From: Stropharia rugosoannulata
Taxonomy: Eukaryota; Basidiomycota; Agaricomycetes; Agaricales; Strophariaceae
DNA length: 64,000 bases
Reading direction: 5' to 3'
Assembly: GCA_028532985.1 (NCBI GenBank)
Contig: JANCIK010000011.1
Span: forward strand, 2,418,001-2,482,000
Under the pieces are notes generated by a model that was given only the letters and a program-made list of their open reading frames with translations, did not search any database and was not told the origin of the DNA. The stretch's first letter is position 1. Each line of letters begins with the position of its first letter. Of this stretch, positions 38,823 to 49,095 are shown one piece after another. Both the position numbers and the translations under genes were made by a program.

Positions 38823-38978
38823 TACGCACGCTTTGTGTACGCACGCTCACACACGCTCTCAGTACGCACGCTCACACACGCTCTCATTACGCACGCTCAC
38901 ACACGCTCACACACGCTCACAGTACGCACGCTCACGTATGCTCTCAGTACGCACGCTCTTAGTACACACGCTCTTAGT
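38823..38978 (+). repeat. Left subterminal repeat array, unit like gtacgcacgctcacac
   Basis: About ten imperfect copies of acgcacgctc with variable spacers (acacacgctc, tcagtacgcacgctc). The opposite-strand form (gagcgtgcgtac) recurs at 45703-45780, so the two arrays face each other around the KDZ gene set, as subterminal transposase-binding repeats would. Confidence 0.75.
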
Positions 38979-39005
38979 AAGACTACTATGTAAACTACCA
39001 TAATA

Positions 39006-42000
39006 TTACATCTCTTCATCCTGCTCGTCAACATCCTCAACCAATTGTCCCCGGCTCCCACTATCAACCAGGGCATTGACATCAGCCCATAAACACTCAA
39101 ATCTGGCATGAAGATCGCGGCGCAGCTGAGCTTGGCGTGCACGATATGCCACCATCCCATTCCACGTGGCTTCATCCGTTACAAAGGCAAGGTCGCCGCC
39201 ACGGTTTGACCACCACTCGGCCTGCCATGTAAAGAAGGCTTTCACCCTACGCATCTCTTCTAGGAGCAATGCGACCTCTTCCTCCCAGCGCATACAACGA
39301 GCGCGTACCCTGCACCACTCTATGCGTTGAGCTAAAAATAGGTTAATGAGAAGAACAGCAACGATACAATAAACCACGTACCTTGCTCGTCCAATTGATC
39401 CGCGGTTATTCCACCAACCGATCCTTCAAGCTCAATCAACCATATCCAGGACATCGTCTTTCTCCCTTCACTTTCCCGCTGTGAGTTGACGTTTTTTGAT
39501 GTGCCTTCAGACATCCCTCGTACGTCACTATCTTTGAGAGGCTGAAAACTTGACCTCCAAGTTCTGACATCTTCTGTTCCCACTATTCCAGGCCGGTTGG
39601 ATAATGCTTCCATCGCTTTGAATGCTCGTCGATACTTATCAGCCGCAAATTTGATTTTGTCCATAGACTTCGTCAATAGTGTTTTTGATTTTGTATTTGC
39701 TGCCACACCACGGATGAACCGGACTTTCAAATTTACGAAGTGAGACCTAAGCCTGTATTCATGCCGAATATCATGGAGTGCTCCGTGTGCTTGGGCGCTT
39801 CTGAACTCCCACTCGTAGACATTGAACTTGTCGTGATATCTGCAAAGGCTTGGCAGCTCTGAAGGAAGATAAAGTTTGATGTCATAAACCGGTACCTGTG
39901 ACTCAAGTCCTATTGCGGCAATATCAGCTTCCCTAATAGCTTCCAGTTGAGGAAAGTAAAGCGTCTGAACAGCCGTCCACGCGTTGATGCTTCGATGAAG
40001 CCTATTCGAAGATTCTTGATAGAGGCGTCGCTGATCAGCAGTGGCATGCACTTCCATTGCTTTGACCTGTTGGATACGTAATCGATGTCTGTCAGGAAGT
40101 ACGTCAGTGACAAACAATGCAGAGGATTTTGAATGTAACCTACTGCTGTTCTTCTAATTGTAGTCCCTGCGCAATCAGCTCTGATGGGTGAATGTTAGCA
40201 TGAATAGTGGTTTTATTTGCCAACGCTTCTTCTGCAGCTTCTGCTGCAAATGTTAATTTAATATCTGCTTCCGTTTTAACTTTGCAAGGAAGATCAGTAT
40301 CTTATATGATATCATGTCGCTAATGATGCACGCACATTTAATCGTAGGTTCAAATGGGTTTTTACTTTTCACATTACTCTCCCATTCCTCTACTTGTTCT
40401 TTGTAAGCCTTCACTCTTTCAGCTGGAAGAGAGGCAGTATATTTCTCGAACTGACGACGCTGTAATGCTGCCATGGGCACCGCATTCTCGAGCTTCTTCA
40501 AGAGTGATTTACCTAATACAATTCACTCCATATTAGCATGTCATGTGAGTACGGACCGTAGTAGCTTACCTAGTCCGGTAACCTTCTTCCAGTTCCAGTC
40601 GTTAAAGTGATCGTCCAATGTATCTCGCCTAGATCCAGGGCCCATTTCCCGGGTACTCGTAGCAAGCTCATTCATACGGGACCAGTTTCTCTCAGGCGCT
40701 TCTCCATCTGTCCTCCCTGCACCCACCGCGTTGTTGAAAGAGAACTTCCTGTTGCACTCAGCAACATGAGCCGGAAGATGAAATTTTGGTACGAGAAATT
40801 TGATATCCTCCACGTTCTCGCGTTTCAGATGCATTTGCGTTGGAATTACCTTGACCATCCGCTGCCAAAGATTTTTGTACCACTGACAGACGATATCATA
40901 CGATATTACTAAGAGCATTGTGGCGTGCAGATGTAGGAACGAGAATACGATGTAGTCAATATTTAGATATCTGCAATTTAATAAGTGACTGAACTTTGTA
41001 GATACGGAATTAACTGACCTCTCTCCCTTCTGGAGATCACCAAACCCTGAGGGGCACTTCATGTTGTGGCGCGCACAGTCAACCGTTGCAGCGCCTGTCA
41101 CCGCCTTTCCCTTCACGTCTCTGAGGGGATTGTTGACCGCTTCGTGATTAACGCAGGTACTTCTCTGACATGTGAATACTAAATTTAGTTGCCACCATCA
41201 ACGATCAATGCACAGCACTTACCTCCTGCGGCTCCGACCAATGTTCTTTCAGGTATGACCGATAGGGTTCGTGTTCAACATAGAATGCCCAGCCATCACA
41301 AAGGCTCGGATCTAAAGCCTCAGACGATACATGTTTGCGTGTCAGGCGGAAATTGGCATCTATGGCAATAAATAGTGCGTATAACCATCTGTAGTGTAAT
41401 TTTAGATAAGACACTTATACATATAATAAAACACTTACTTGACTGATTTTGGGGCCTTTTCCCATCCCTCTGGAAGATTGATGCCGGGCTGAGGACAGGC
41501 AGGACAGACCACAGCGCATGATCCGGCGCGCACGTCTGCCAAGGCCGTTTCGGAGTGCATCAGGCCTGCTCGCTTAGCCATAGTCAGATTACACCACTGT
41601 CGATACATCCTCATGAATTCTTCATAGCGGCTCTGAGAAAGATGTCAGTACTAGAGTATAACGGGAATTATGATCGGTGTTTACTTTACTTGGGTAGATT
41701 CCCGTATTGTCTGTAGCACGCTCCAGGCTGTTGTAGTATTCGTATGCAGAGCACTTGCCTTCAAAGGCAAGTAAATGGAATGATTTCAAGACACGGAACG
41801 TTGCCGCCGTCTGGGGATTACGGTCGGTCGCAGGATACCAGAAATGGCGCATTAGCTGGTCTGTGTGTGATACTGCCTTCTCACATGTGCAAAACGCGAT
41901 GTTTACTCGGTGTATTCCGTTGGAATCTATGATGGTAAATGGCTTTCTTTCTGCAAACACGCAGGGATCATCGGCAAGATGATTGAGTTGCACGCATAAG

Positions 42001-42769
42001 CCCAGGTTACCGAGTGAGTCGCGTTCAAAAAATGTATCATTCCATTTCTGTCAAAAGCATTAGCCGTTATTCGCATTGAAAGGAGGCAGCGTGCCTTGAT
42101 ATGATGCAGTGGACTGCGTGCATGTGTTTTTACCATGCATGCATCACAGTACATCTCCACGGCTTCACAATCCACGCAGCGATACAAGGCCGGACCCAGC
42201 TTGCAAAGATAGCAAGGCCAATCATCTGGATAATCGCCTCTACCCTCCGTACGCAGCACCTCGCAAATGTGATGTTCACGGTCGTTTTCTGCCCAATAGC
42301 GAAGTGGGTGCCACGGCTATTTTTAGTACATGAGATACTGTCTGATTGCATGAGTTCAAAAAATTTGGGTGCGTACTGCTGCTCGAGCGCGCTTTGCGCT
42401 TGGCTCTCCGTCACTAGCAGCATTGATGTTGTCTTCTAGGTTTAGTGACTGGAAACCGAAGTCCGAGTGTTGGAAGGTACCAGTAGTTGCATATTCAATC
42501 ATATCAAAGTCATTGTCATGAATGAAATGGGGCGGTGCGGCGTCTGGAATGCTAGGAGGTTCGGTGAGTCCCAAGTCGCTCTCAGCCTGCCGCTTTAGTG
42601 CGAAAGAACTTTTATGAATCACGGGTCGACGGTGACTATCTTGAGAGGGTACTATGTATTCATGCTCCTGTTGTGTAGAATCAGGAGAAGGTTCATCCAC
42701 GGCATCAGCCTTCAGCGTCATATCAAGCAAGGCCAGATGGCCCTTTTTTCTAGCGCGTCCACGACCCAT
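39006..42769 (-). CDS. KDZ transposase with CxC2-type cysteine cluster
   Basis: A multi-exon gene from ATG 42769 to the stop at 39006-39008, apparently free of disabling changes. The basic N-terminus (MGRGRARKKG) and acidic region are followed, after an intron beginning at about 42391, by the Zn-binding cluster CYLCKLGPALYRCVDC and CDACMVKTHARSPLHHIK. The KDZ catalytic core comes next: IAIDANFRLTRK (first acidic residue, ALDAN-type), LMHSETALADVRAGSCAVVC, MKCPSGFGDLQKGER, VISYDIVCQWYKNL (second Asp), FHLPAHVAECN and GRTDGEAPERNWS (catalytic Glu). A Glu/Arg-rich helical C-terminus follows and ends in DVDEQDEEM. KDZ (Kyakuja-Dileera-Zisupton) enzymes are DDE-type transposases greatly expanded in mushrooms and often associated with TET/JBP oxygenase genes; no TET/JBP gene is present in this window. 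Confidence 0.9.
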
Positions 42770-42870
42770 GGGAGATACAGTGAAATTTGAGAAGGCAGTG
42801 TGATCTGATTGATGGGGTATTTATACAAGACATATCTACATGGCGCGACGTCTGTAAATAGGTACGGTAT

Positions 42871-43187
42871 CTAATCACGAGGTTCTGACACGAGGCTTTC
42901 TACGAGTTCTGAAGTATCCAAATCGAGTGCGAACACAAATCTGGGCAATCGTGCTTACGGGGTTTTGGAGAAGAGTTAGTTGGGTAGTGTAAACACAAAA
43001 CACACATGTAGTACGTACACAATATCCTCGTGAGTCAACCACAGTGCATCGTTCGGTGGTGTCTCCGAATCCTTATAAGTCGCATCGTCAACGGTAGGTG
43101 TTGCCTCTGGCTTAAATGAGCAAGGTATAATTGGTGTAGCATGGCCTACTTACCAGGAGGAGAAGAGGTTTGGGATAAATCCGACAT
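42871..43187 (-). CDS. Tiny three-exon gene next to the KDZ transposase (63 aa)
   Basis: Exons 43187-43154, 43106-43019 and 42940-42871 all use GT-AG sites and join in phase to a 63-residue, strongly acidic protein starting MSDLSQTSSPPEATPTVDD and ending VESLVSEPRD. A single gene is supported by the perfect phase of two introns in so short a frame and by its place directly upstream of the transposase on the same strand. No domain is recognised. It could instead be an alternative upstream part of another transcript. Confidence 0.45.
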
Positions 43188-43433
43188 GAACAATGTGATT
43201 CAGGCAGTAATTGGTGTCATGTCATTTTATACACCAAAGGCGCACAGGTACGGTTGTTTGCGTCATTTGTAATCGGACAATAATTGGGGACTGCAAGCTT
43301 AGCGCTTGAGTTCTTCAATGTCACGCATTCATACTAGCGTACACATCCGTTCCTATTGGCCGAGTGCGACCAAGACCAGCGACTCAAATACCTGCCGTGG
43401 GTTTGAGATTGAGCTAATTATCTGCCGCCCCAG

Positions 43434-44089
43434 ATGTCTGAACCCTCTGCCGCAACAAAGCCGTCCTCGTCCTCGAAGACCCGAGTGGTGCTACTATCGA
43501 ACAACAATCTTACCACCTTTGAATGGATGTGGAAGTACATCGACAACCACGACAAACAATTCTTTGATGATTTCAAGCGTCGTTATTTAAGTAAGTCTCT
43601 TGTTTAAACCGACTCTTGTATCTGACTCAGAGTCTTTTTCTTACATAGAATGGTCTGAAGCGGATTCCAGTTTGCCGAAGTTCTCTTATGAGAAGAGGCA
43701 CTCCTGGGTAGACCACAACGACTTTGCTCACTACATTGGCTCTCTCATGACTGGAGAGTATGTTATTCATTTTATTGCTCGGTGTTCAGGCGCTTACAAT
43801 TTGCTGTATAAGTCCTCAGCCTCCTCCGCCGTCTTCTAAGGCCAAGTCCCGTAAGCGTGAGATAATTGAACTTTCCTCCGATGAAGACAACACCGAGACT
43901 CCTACGCCCTCAAAGAGCAAGGACCCGAAGGGAGGGAGGGTTGATGAGGGAGAAAAGACCCCGGAAGTCATAGAGATATCTTCCGACGAAGAAGAAGCAG
44001 TCACTGAAACCGCATCTTCCAAGCGCAAGTTCAAATGTAAGTCAGTAGCTGGTCCTCCGGCCAAGAAGTCCAAAACATCGAAGGATTAG
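43434..44089 (+). CDS. KDZ-linked protein with two SUMO-interaction-like motifs (180 aa)
   Basis: Exons 43434-43590, 43649-43757 and 43813-44089 join in phase to 180 residues. The N-terminal half has an aromatic-rich segment (TTFEWMWKYIDNHDKQFFDD and SYEKRHSWVDHNDFAHYIG) that I cannot place in a family. The C-terminal half is a charged, disordered tail with two copies of hydrophobic-then-acidic motifs, REIIELSSDED and PEVIEISSDEE. These match the consensus of SUMO-interaction motifs, with Ser-Asp-Glu that could be CK2 sites. It ends with a Lys-rich patch (PPAKKSKTSKD) that could act as a nuclear signal. It lies head-to-head with the transposase side of the element, which suggests a helper or host-interaction protein; that role is inferred. 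Confidence 0.7.
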
Positions 44090-44132
44090 AGTAGAATTAT
44101 AGGTACATATAGTTACATTTACGTCCTTGTAT

Positions 44133-44767
44133 CTACGGCCAGTCGTCAGAAGCTATTGGAAGGCTATCATCACTGTCGTTCTCAGATCCTTCGTCTCGCT
44201 GAGCCCTCAAAGGTTCAAGATTGAATTCACGTTCCACCTCCTCTAGTATCGCACGCCTCTCCGCAGCCTGTTTGAATAGCGCACTTTGGAGGTGACTGTA
44301 TAAGTAATAATACAATATGTATTTAAAAGGAATACCATACCGGTTCAATCTCGCTTCCGCGACCCACTCCGGAGTAAGAGAGCGAGCTCGGTAAGAGATG
44401 GCTCCAATACTTTCCTCTTCGCTCATATCACTCTCGACACTGCTGTCCTCCCCGCTTTGTTCGCTCTCGTCGGATGAACTACCGAATACAGGCTCCGGGG
44501 TCACGGTAGGGGATGGGGGTGAAGAAGTAGGAAGTGACGAGGATTGGGGGAGATTTGATGGAGGAGTATTAGACTCAACAGACGTCTTAGCTCGAGCTGC
44601 TCGCAGCTTGCGCATGCGAAGTTTTGATTTCCGTCTAAGGGACTGCTTGTTTCTGTAAAGTACTTAAGAGTTTTATGTGCCATGGTCAAAATATTAACTC
44701 ACTTCTGGTAATACTTTGCACACGACTCACGGTGCGAGCGTTTCTTGTCGCCTTCGGACATAGGCAT
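44133..44767 (-). CDS. Basic/Ser-acidic protein of the mobile block (179 aa)
   Basis: Exons 44767-44703, 44652-44341 and 44295-44133 join in phase to 179 residues. An N-terminal basic helix (REYCAKYY-like region, then NKQSLRRKSKLRMRKLRAAR) looks able to bind nucleic acid. It is followed by a Pro/Ser linker, a Ser/Glu/Asp-rich acidic stretch and a C-terminal helix (AAERRAILEEVEREF). Similar small proteins with a YYxK...R.R.R.L.A start are common around KDZ elements in mushroom genomes, as far as I recall; no function is known. Its 3' end meets that of the SUMO-motif gene, 43 bases apart. Confidence 0.65.
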
Positions 44768-45207
44768 ACTGGGATGGAATGAGATGGACCAACAACATTC
44801 AAGAGCGCTCAGGTGGATTTCACCTAGCACCACTGTCCCGAAATAGACATTCTGTGATCGGACCGACCTAGGAGCCGCAAGTTTGCGATATGTTTGCGAT
44901 TGACAATGGGAAGCGCAAGAAAGACGCACCTTTACAGGGTCGGACCTTGTTATAGTGGGAGCCTATACAATGAAGAAATGAATCATTAAAAAAAATTGAA
45001 CTTCAATTTTTTTAAAGTGTGAAAGTCATTTGATCTCGACATAATGCCGCGAACGCAGGATCACCGAAAGCAAACGACCATTGCACAATCACATTCTGTA
45101 CTCTCCTACACAAAATTACTGTTTCATATATTGAATTTAGACACATACATACCCGAAGAAGAATAGAAATTTTCCTGTGAGTAGTTATTTTTCTGTGATG
45201 CGAAAAT

Positions 45208-45409
45208 CACAAACATATCTCAAACATATCTCAAACATGGCACACAACGTAAATTATAACGTGGATACATCAGCCTACTATTCTTAAAAAATATATCTCT
45301 ATGCGAACAGTAGTTCTCTTCTAAGTCTATGTTATTTGGCCTTTTAACGCATCCGCTCATTTTTTTACAAGATGAGTATCACAAACATATCACAAACATA
45401 TCTCAAACT
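45208..45409 (+). repeat. Two short direct-repeat clusters of cacaaacatatc
   Basis: At about 45208-45236 and 45371-45409 the units cacaaacatatctcaaac and catatctcaaac are repeated two to three times each. They lie in otherwise non-coding AT-rich sequence on the right side of the KDZ gene set. Confidence 0.6.
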
Positions 45410-45702
45410 GGGTCTGTTTAGGTCACTGAACGATGACAGCTTGTATACATACTTCATAATAAATTGAGTACGTCGTTTCCAGTTTACCTTCTCTGCTAAG
45501 CAAGATATTACAGATTTTGCTTTCATTCATTGGACGCAATGGAAGGGATACACTTATCACCCCTCCCCTGTGTCAAGGACTAACAATTTAATTATTCTGG
45601 AAGAATACACATAGGTAACCTATATTGACTTTCCCTGACGCCATTATGCCTAGCTCAATCCACCAGGTTTGTTTGCTTCAAGTCCCGGCGCACCTGCGAT
45701 AG

Positions 45703-45780
45703 TGCGAGCGTGCGTACCTAGCCGTGCGAGCGTGTGTACCAGCCGTGTGAGCGTGTGTACCAGCCATGCGAGCGTGCACG
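45703..45780 (-). repeat. Right subterminal repeat array, unit like gcgagcgtgtgtacc
   Basis: Four units (gcgagcgtgcgtacctagccgt, gcgagcgtgtgtaccagccgt and similar) of about 20 bases. The reverse complement of their core, gtacgcacgctc, is the core of the array at 38823-38978. The opposite orientation suggests that these mark the two ends of the KDZ element. Confidence 0.7.
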
Positions 45781-45981
45781 GCGCGGCTGCGTTGGTCCGC
45801 GTTTCCGTTTAAGTGCCATGACTTAGCCATTCGTACACGTATGTCGCTTCAATGAAATGATAAATATATTTTGGAAGAGAAATCATAGACATATTCTTAG
45901 TTAAATGCAGAAGCAAAGGTATATATGCCGCCCGCACAAATGTACACATGCACACATACGCACACGCACGTAGAAATGTAA

Positions 45982-46576
45982 TTAAGATACATGACGAGTT
46001 GCCCCAATGCTCCACGCCCGCTCATATGCTAAGAGTGCGCTCTCTTGCGAGTTGTGCTTCTTGTACGCGTTTCCAGAAATCCCGTTAGTAAAAAGCATGA
46101 CTTCGCCCCTGAAGTAATAGATTTGATGTTAAGTTCTATGAAATAGACATGACAATAGAAGACTTACACATCGTGATATATACCAGGCTCGCTTCCAACG
46201 GTAACAACATACCACGGATCATGGGCCGAGGCAGCCATTTTACTGACTTTTGCCCTAACAACGTCGGGGGAATCTCCCTGTGAAAGAGGAGTCAATAAAA
46301 GTGATTATAACACAATGTTTGCGCTCACCTTGTTATGAACAGGCTGGCTCGATCCCAGTGTCAGCTGAGATAGTCTCTCAGTCGGCACGGAAGGCTGAAG
46401 TTCGTGAATACGATTAAAGTCTGTGCCATCAAGACGATTTGATTATGTAGAAGTCAGTGAGTAGCAGAATTCAATAGCGGCTACTACTTACCTTGGAGAG
46501 CAGCGGTCATATCGTTGACCGCCGAAATGAGGAGGAGAATGTTTGCGTTGAAACAAGAAGGGGTATGGTCAACCAT
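45982..46576 (-). CDS. Viroplasmin (RNase H1 N-terminal-like) domain protein in the mobile block
   Basis: Four exons joined in phase from ATG 46576 (an in-frame ATG at 46735 would lengthen it) to the TAA at 45982-45984. After an N-terminal helix (LLLISAVNDMTAALQ) and a linker, the C-terminus reads WYVVTVGSEPGIYHDV, then TNGISGNAYKKHNSQESALL and AYERAW. This is the pattern of the viroplasmin / RNase H1 hybrid-binding fold: YVV.VG..PGIY, G.SG..YKKH and an AL.AYE helix. The family binds RNA-DNA hybrids or double-stranded RNA in RNase H1 and in caulimovirus P6. In mushrooms it occurs in many stand-alone proteins of unknown role. There is no catalytic RNase H domain here. It diverges from the WFQNN gene. 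Confidence 0.65.
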
Positions 46577-46974
46577 GGCGAGTCCGGGGCGATGTGAAGA
46601 ATGTTTGCGAGAGTGCTCACCTTTATGCGGCCTTGTTCTCCAAAATGGGTATCTGCACGCTCTAACCCTTAATTGCTCTTGTATGGTTCTCGCATCGTGC
46701 ATCATATTGCCTAGCCAAGTTAAGGCACAAATCACTGATATCTTTTCATGTATGTATGATTGAAGAAGGACAGATCTAAGATGAGAAAAGTACCATCTAT
46801 GTATCCAACACGCACATTTATCTGGTACGTGCCGTGCGCTACGCGCTCAGTGCTCCTGTAGCTAGACGAAATTATGTAGTACAATCGCACCAAGAAGCCA
46901 GTAAGAATGCAATATATTGTATAAATGATTGCGGTAACGAATTCATGGATTAACTGTAATAGCAGACTGATCCA

Positions 46975-49095
46975 ATGTCCCCCCCTACTGCTCGACCCAC
47001 GGAAGAAATCGACTTCTGTAAATCCCGCTTGAAAGACTACGTGGACGCGGGAAAGTCAAAGAAAAACTTCTTCGTTACGTTCTTTGCAGAATATTGGAAA
47101 GAGTTTCCGGTTAGAGATGGGCTAAGGAAAGAGGGAAGACTACCGCCACTTTCCGAAGAGCAGCTGTCCCAAGCAGAAACTGAAGCAATTGCTGGCGCAG
47201 AAATTAAGAAGCGTAGGAAGGTACGCTTTTCACCATTTATTATTTGATATAACGATTAACTATTTGAATTATAGTATATCCAGACCTGGTTTCAGAATAA
47301 TCGCGCGAGCGCGGTAACGGATTCGCAGACCGTAGTCAATCTTCCACAAGGTTCACGCGTGCTCCAGAAGAAACTGTTATCGGCTCTGAAGCATCGTCGC
47401 GCGTATCAGCCTGAAGAAATGTATGAGTCCAAGTATCCTGAGCGTGTTAACGCATACCTCACCTCGATGGAGCCTGTCGAACCTCAGCCTGGTGAGACTA
47501 CCAAACAGGTACTTATGAGGAATCGCCGGGCCGCGCGTCGCGCCTGTTGGGAGAACGAAAGCGCCGAAGTCAAGGATGAGGTCCTTGACGCTATCGCGAA
47601 GCAGAAGGAATCATTGAAGCAGGAGGTTAACAAGGTTGAGGAAGCTACATTTCAGGACATGTCGCCTGAGGAGTTGACCAAGTAAGTTTGTTATCCATGC
47701 AACTCAATACTACTCACAAACGATTTCTTTAGTGCTATTCAGGAAATCCGACCACTACTGTACGACATATGCAATGATATCTACAATATGACCGGTTGGA
47801 CGCTTGTCTGCATTGCTGGAGGGCCCGTGGGGAATACAGGTGATGTTAAGCTCATGACGTATGTTTTTATTTTGATTGTAGTCTTGTGTCGCTTACTTAA
47901 ACACAACTTTACACAACAGAGCCAGTACGTTCTTGGACGATAATGGGACAACATTTCCTATGTGTGAGAATACACTCTGGAATGAAGTATCCAAGAAATT
48001 TGGAACTTGGATTGCGAAGAACAATCACACTGGTATGCATTTACCTTACCTTATCAATCAAATAAACTTATCTATTATCACGAATACAGGGGGTAATCGA
48101 GCTACTACGGAGCCAACGCCTTCCCAGACCGCTGAAGAGACTGACGATGCACCAGTGACACACAGTACCCTGACCACTTTTGAAACAACTCCAGCTGTTC
48201 CCTCTCATTCGTCCGCTTCGTTACCCACAATAGACCCTGCATTGTTGGGAGTGAGATATCCAGCCCCCGGTCCCGATGCACCGTTGCCTCAGCCCGGGGT
48301 TTATCCCATGCGACCCGCTTCCCCGGTGCGATCCGGTCCGGCCATACCTGCCATCCTTCGAACACCGAACGCGGCGCGCAGTACTTTGGAGCGTATTGCT
48401 GCTGCCCGTCAGATTCTTGAAGATGCCATAGCCGACCCGCCCCGCCTGACCACTCCTCGCGCACCTTTTCAAGACCAGAACACCGTCATACCGAATTTCG
48501 CTCTGTCTCCCATTCCGGCTTTCCCGCATTGTCGGCCGTCTCCAAAGCCTATCAAACCAGTCAAGGTGCCCAAGAAACAAATTAAGGCCCCGGCTAAGGG
48601 GAAGGCAACTAAGCAGAAGGGGAAATCTCGTGGCCCAGGCAAAAAAGGCACTGAGGCTAACTCATCCTTCGTCTCGGACGACAATGGCTCCGATGGAGGC
48701 GGGAAGTCACATTCCGAAGCTGAAGAAAGCCCGAAGATAATCCGAGCCTTACTCAAGAGCAACCTCCGCCTCCTCGACTGCCCCGCCCGCCCGCCCCTGT
48801 CCCGCCCTACAGCCAATGCAGCACCTGGACCTGAAGGTATCCTTGCAATAGTATCTGCCGAACCGGTACCTCAGGTTGCCGTGAACATTGGGTCGTCTAC
48901 GATTCTGGCGCGGCAGCTGCGAATGTTGAGCCAACGGCAGTAGACGACAGTGGGAGGTCAAAACGAGTTCGTAAACCTGCTAAGCGCGATGACGGAACCC
49001 TTGCACCGACGCCATCAGCCCTAGCAGGCCGAGCAGGCAAGCGGAAGGCGGACACAGATGCATTAGGGACGTCCAAGCGAAACAAACATCAATAG
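46975..49095 (+). CDS. Mobile-block protein with WFQNN helix and basic disordered tail
   Basis: Exons start at 46975 and 47275; the last junction (48836/48917, 80-base intron) brings in an in-frame tail ending at 49095. The N-terminus (FCKSRLKDYVDAGKSKKNFF) and the segment KKRRKYIQTWFQNNRASAVT recall a DNA-binding recognition helix, though no full homeodomain is visible. A middle part (DICNDIYNMTGWTLVCIAGG, then VGNTGDVKL) is typical of a large family of mushroom proteins found beside transposons. A Pro/Ser-rich linker, a Lys-rich stretch (KVPKKQIKAPAKGKATKQKG) and a final RSKRVRKPAKRDDG follow. Without the last intron the frame stops at 48943. A nuclear DNA-associated role is inferred from composition only. 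Confidence 0.7.

Larger units (their letters stand above)
44768..45981. other. AT-rich non-coding part of the mobile block
   Basis: No gene. It holds two copies of a cacaaacatatctcaaac-type direct repeat (about 45208-45236 and 45371-45409) and the right subterminal array (45703-45780). Confidence 0.55.

Noticed and set aside
38823..38978. Possible CRISPR-like array
   Set aside because: Units are short, irregular and without unique spacers, and this is a eukaryotic genome; it fits a subterminal transposon repeat.
47275..47340. Homeodomain call on the WFQNN helix
   Set aside because: Only the third-helix-like segment resembles a homeodomain; helices 1 and 2 are not recognisable, so I list it as a resemblance only.
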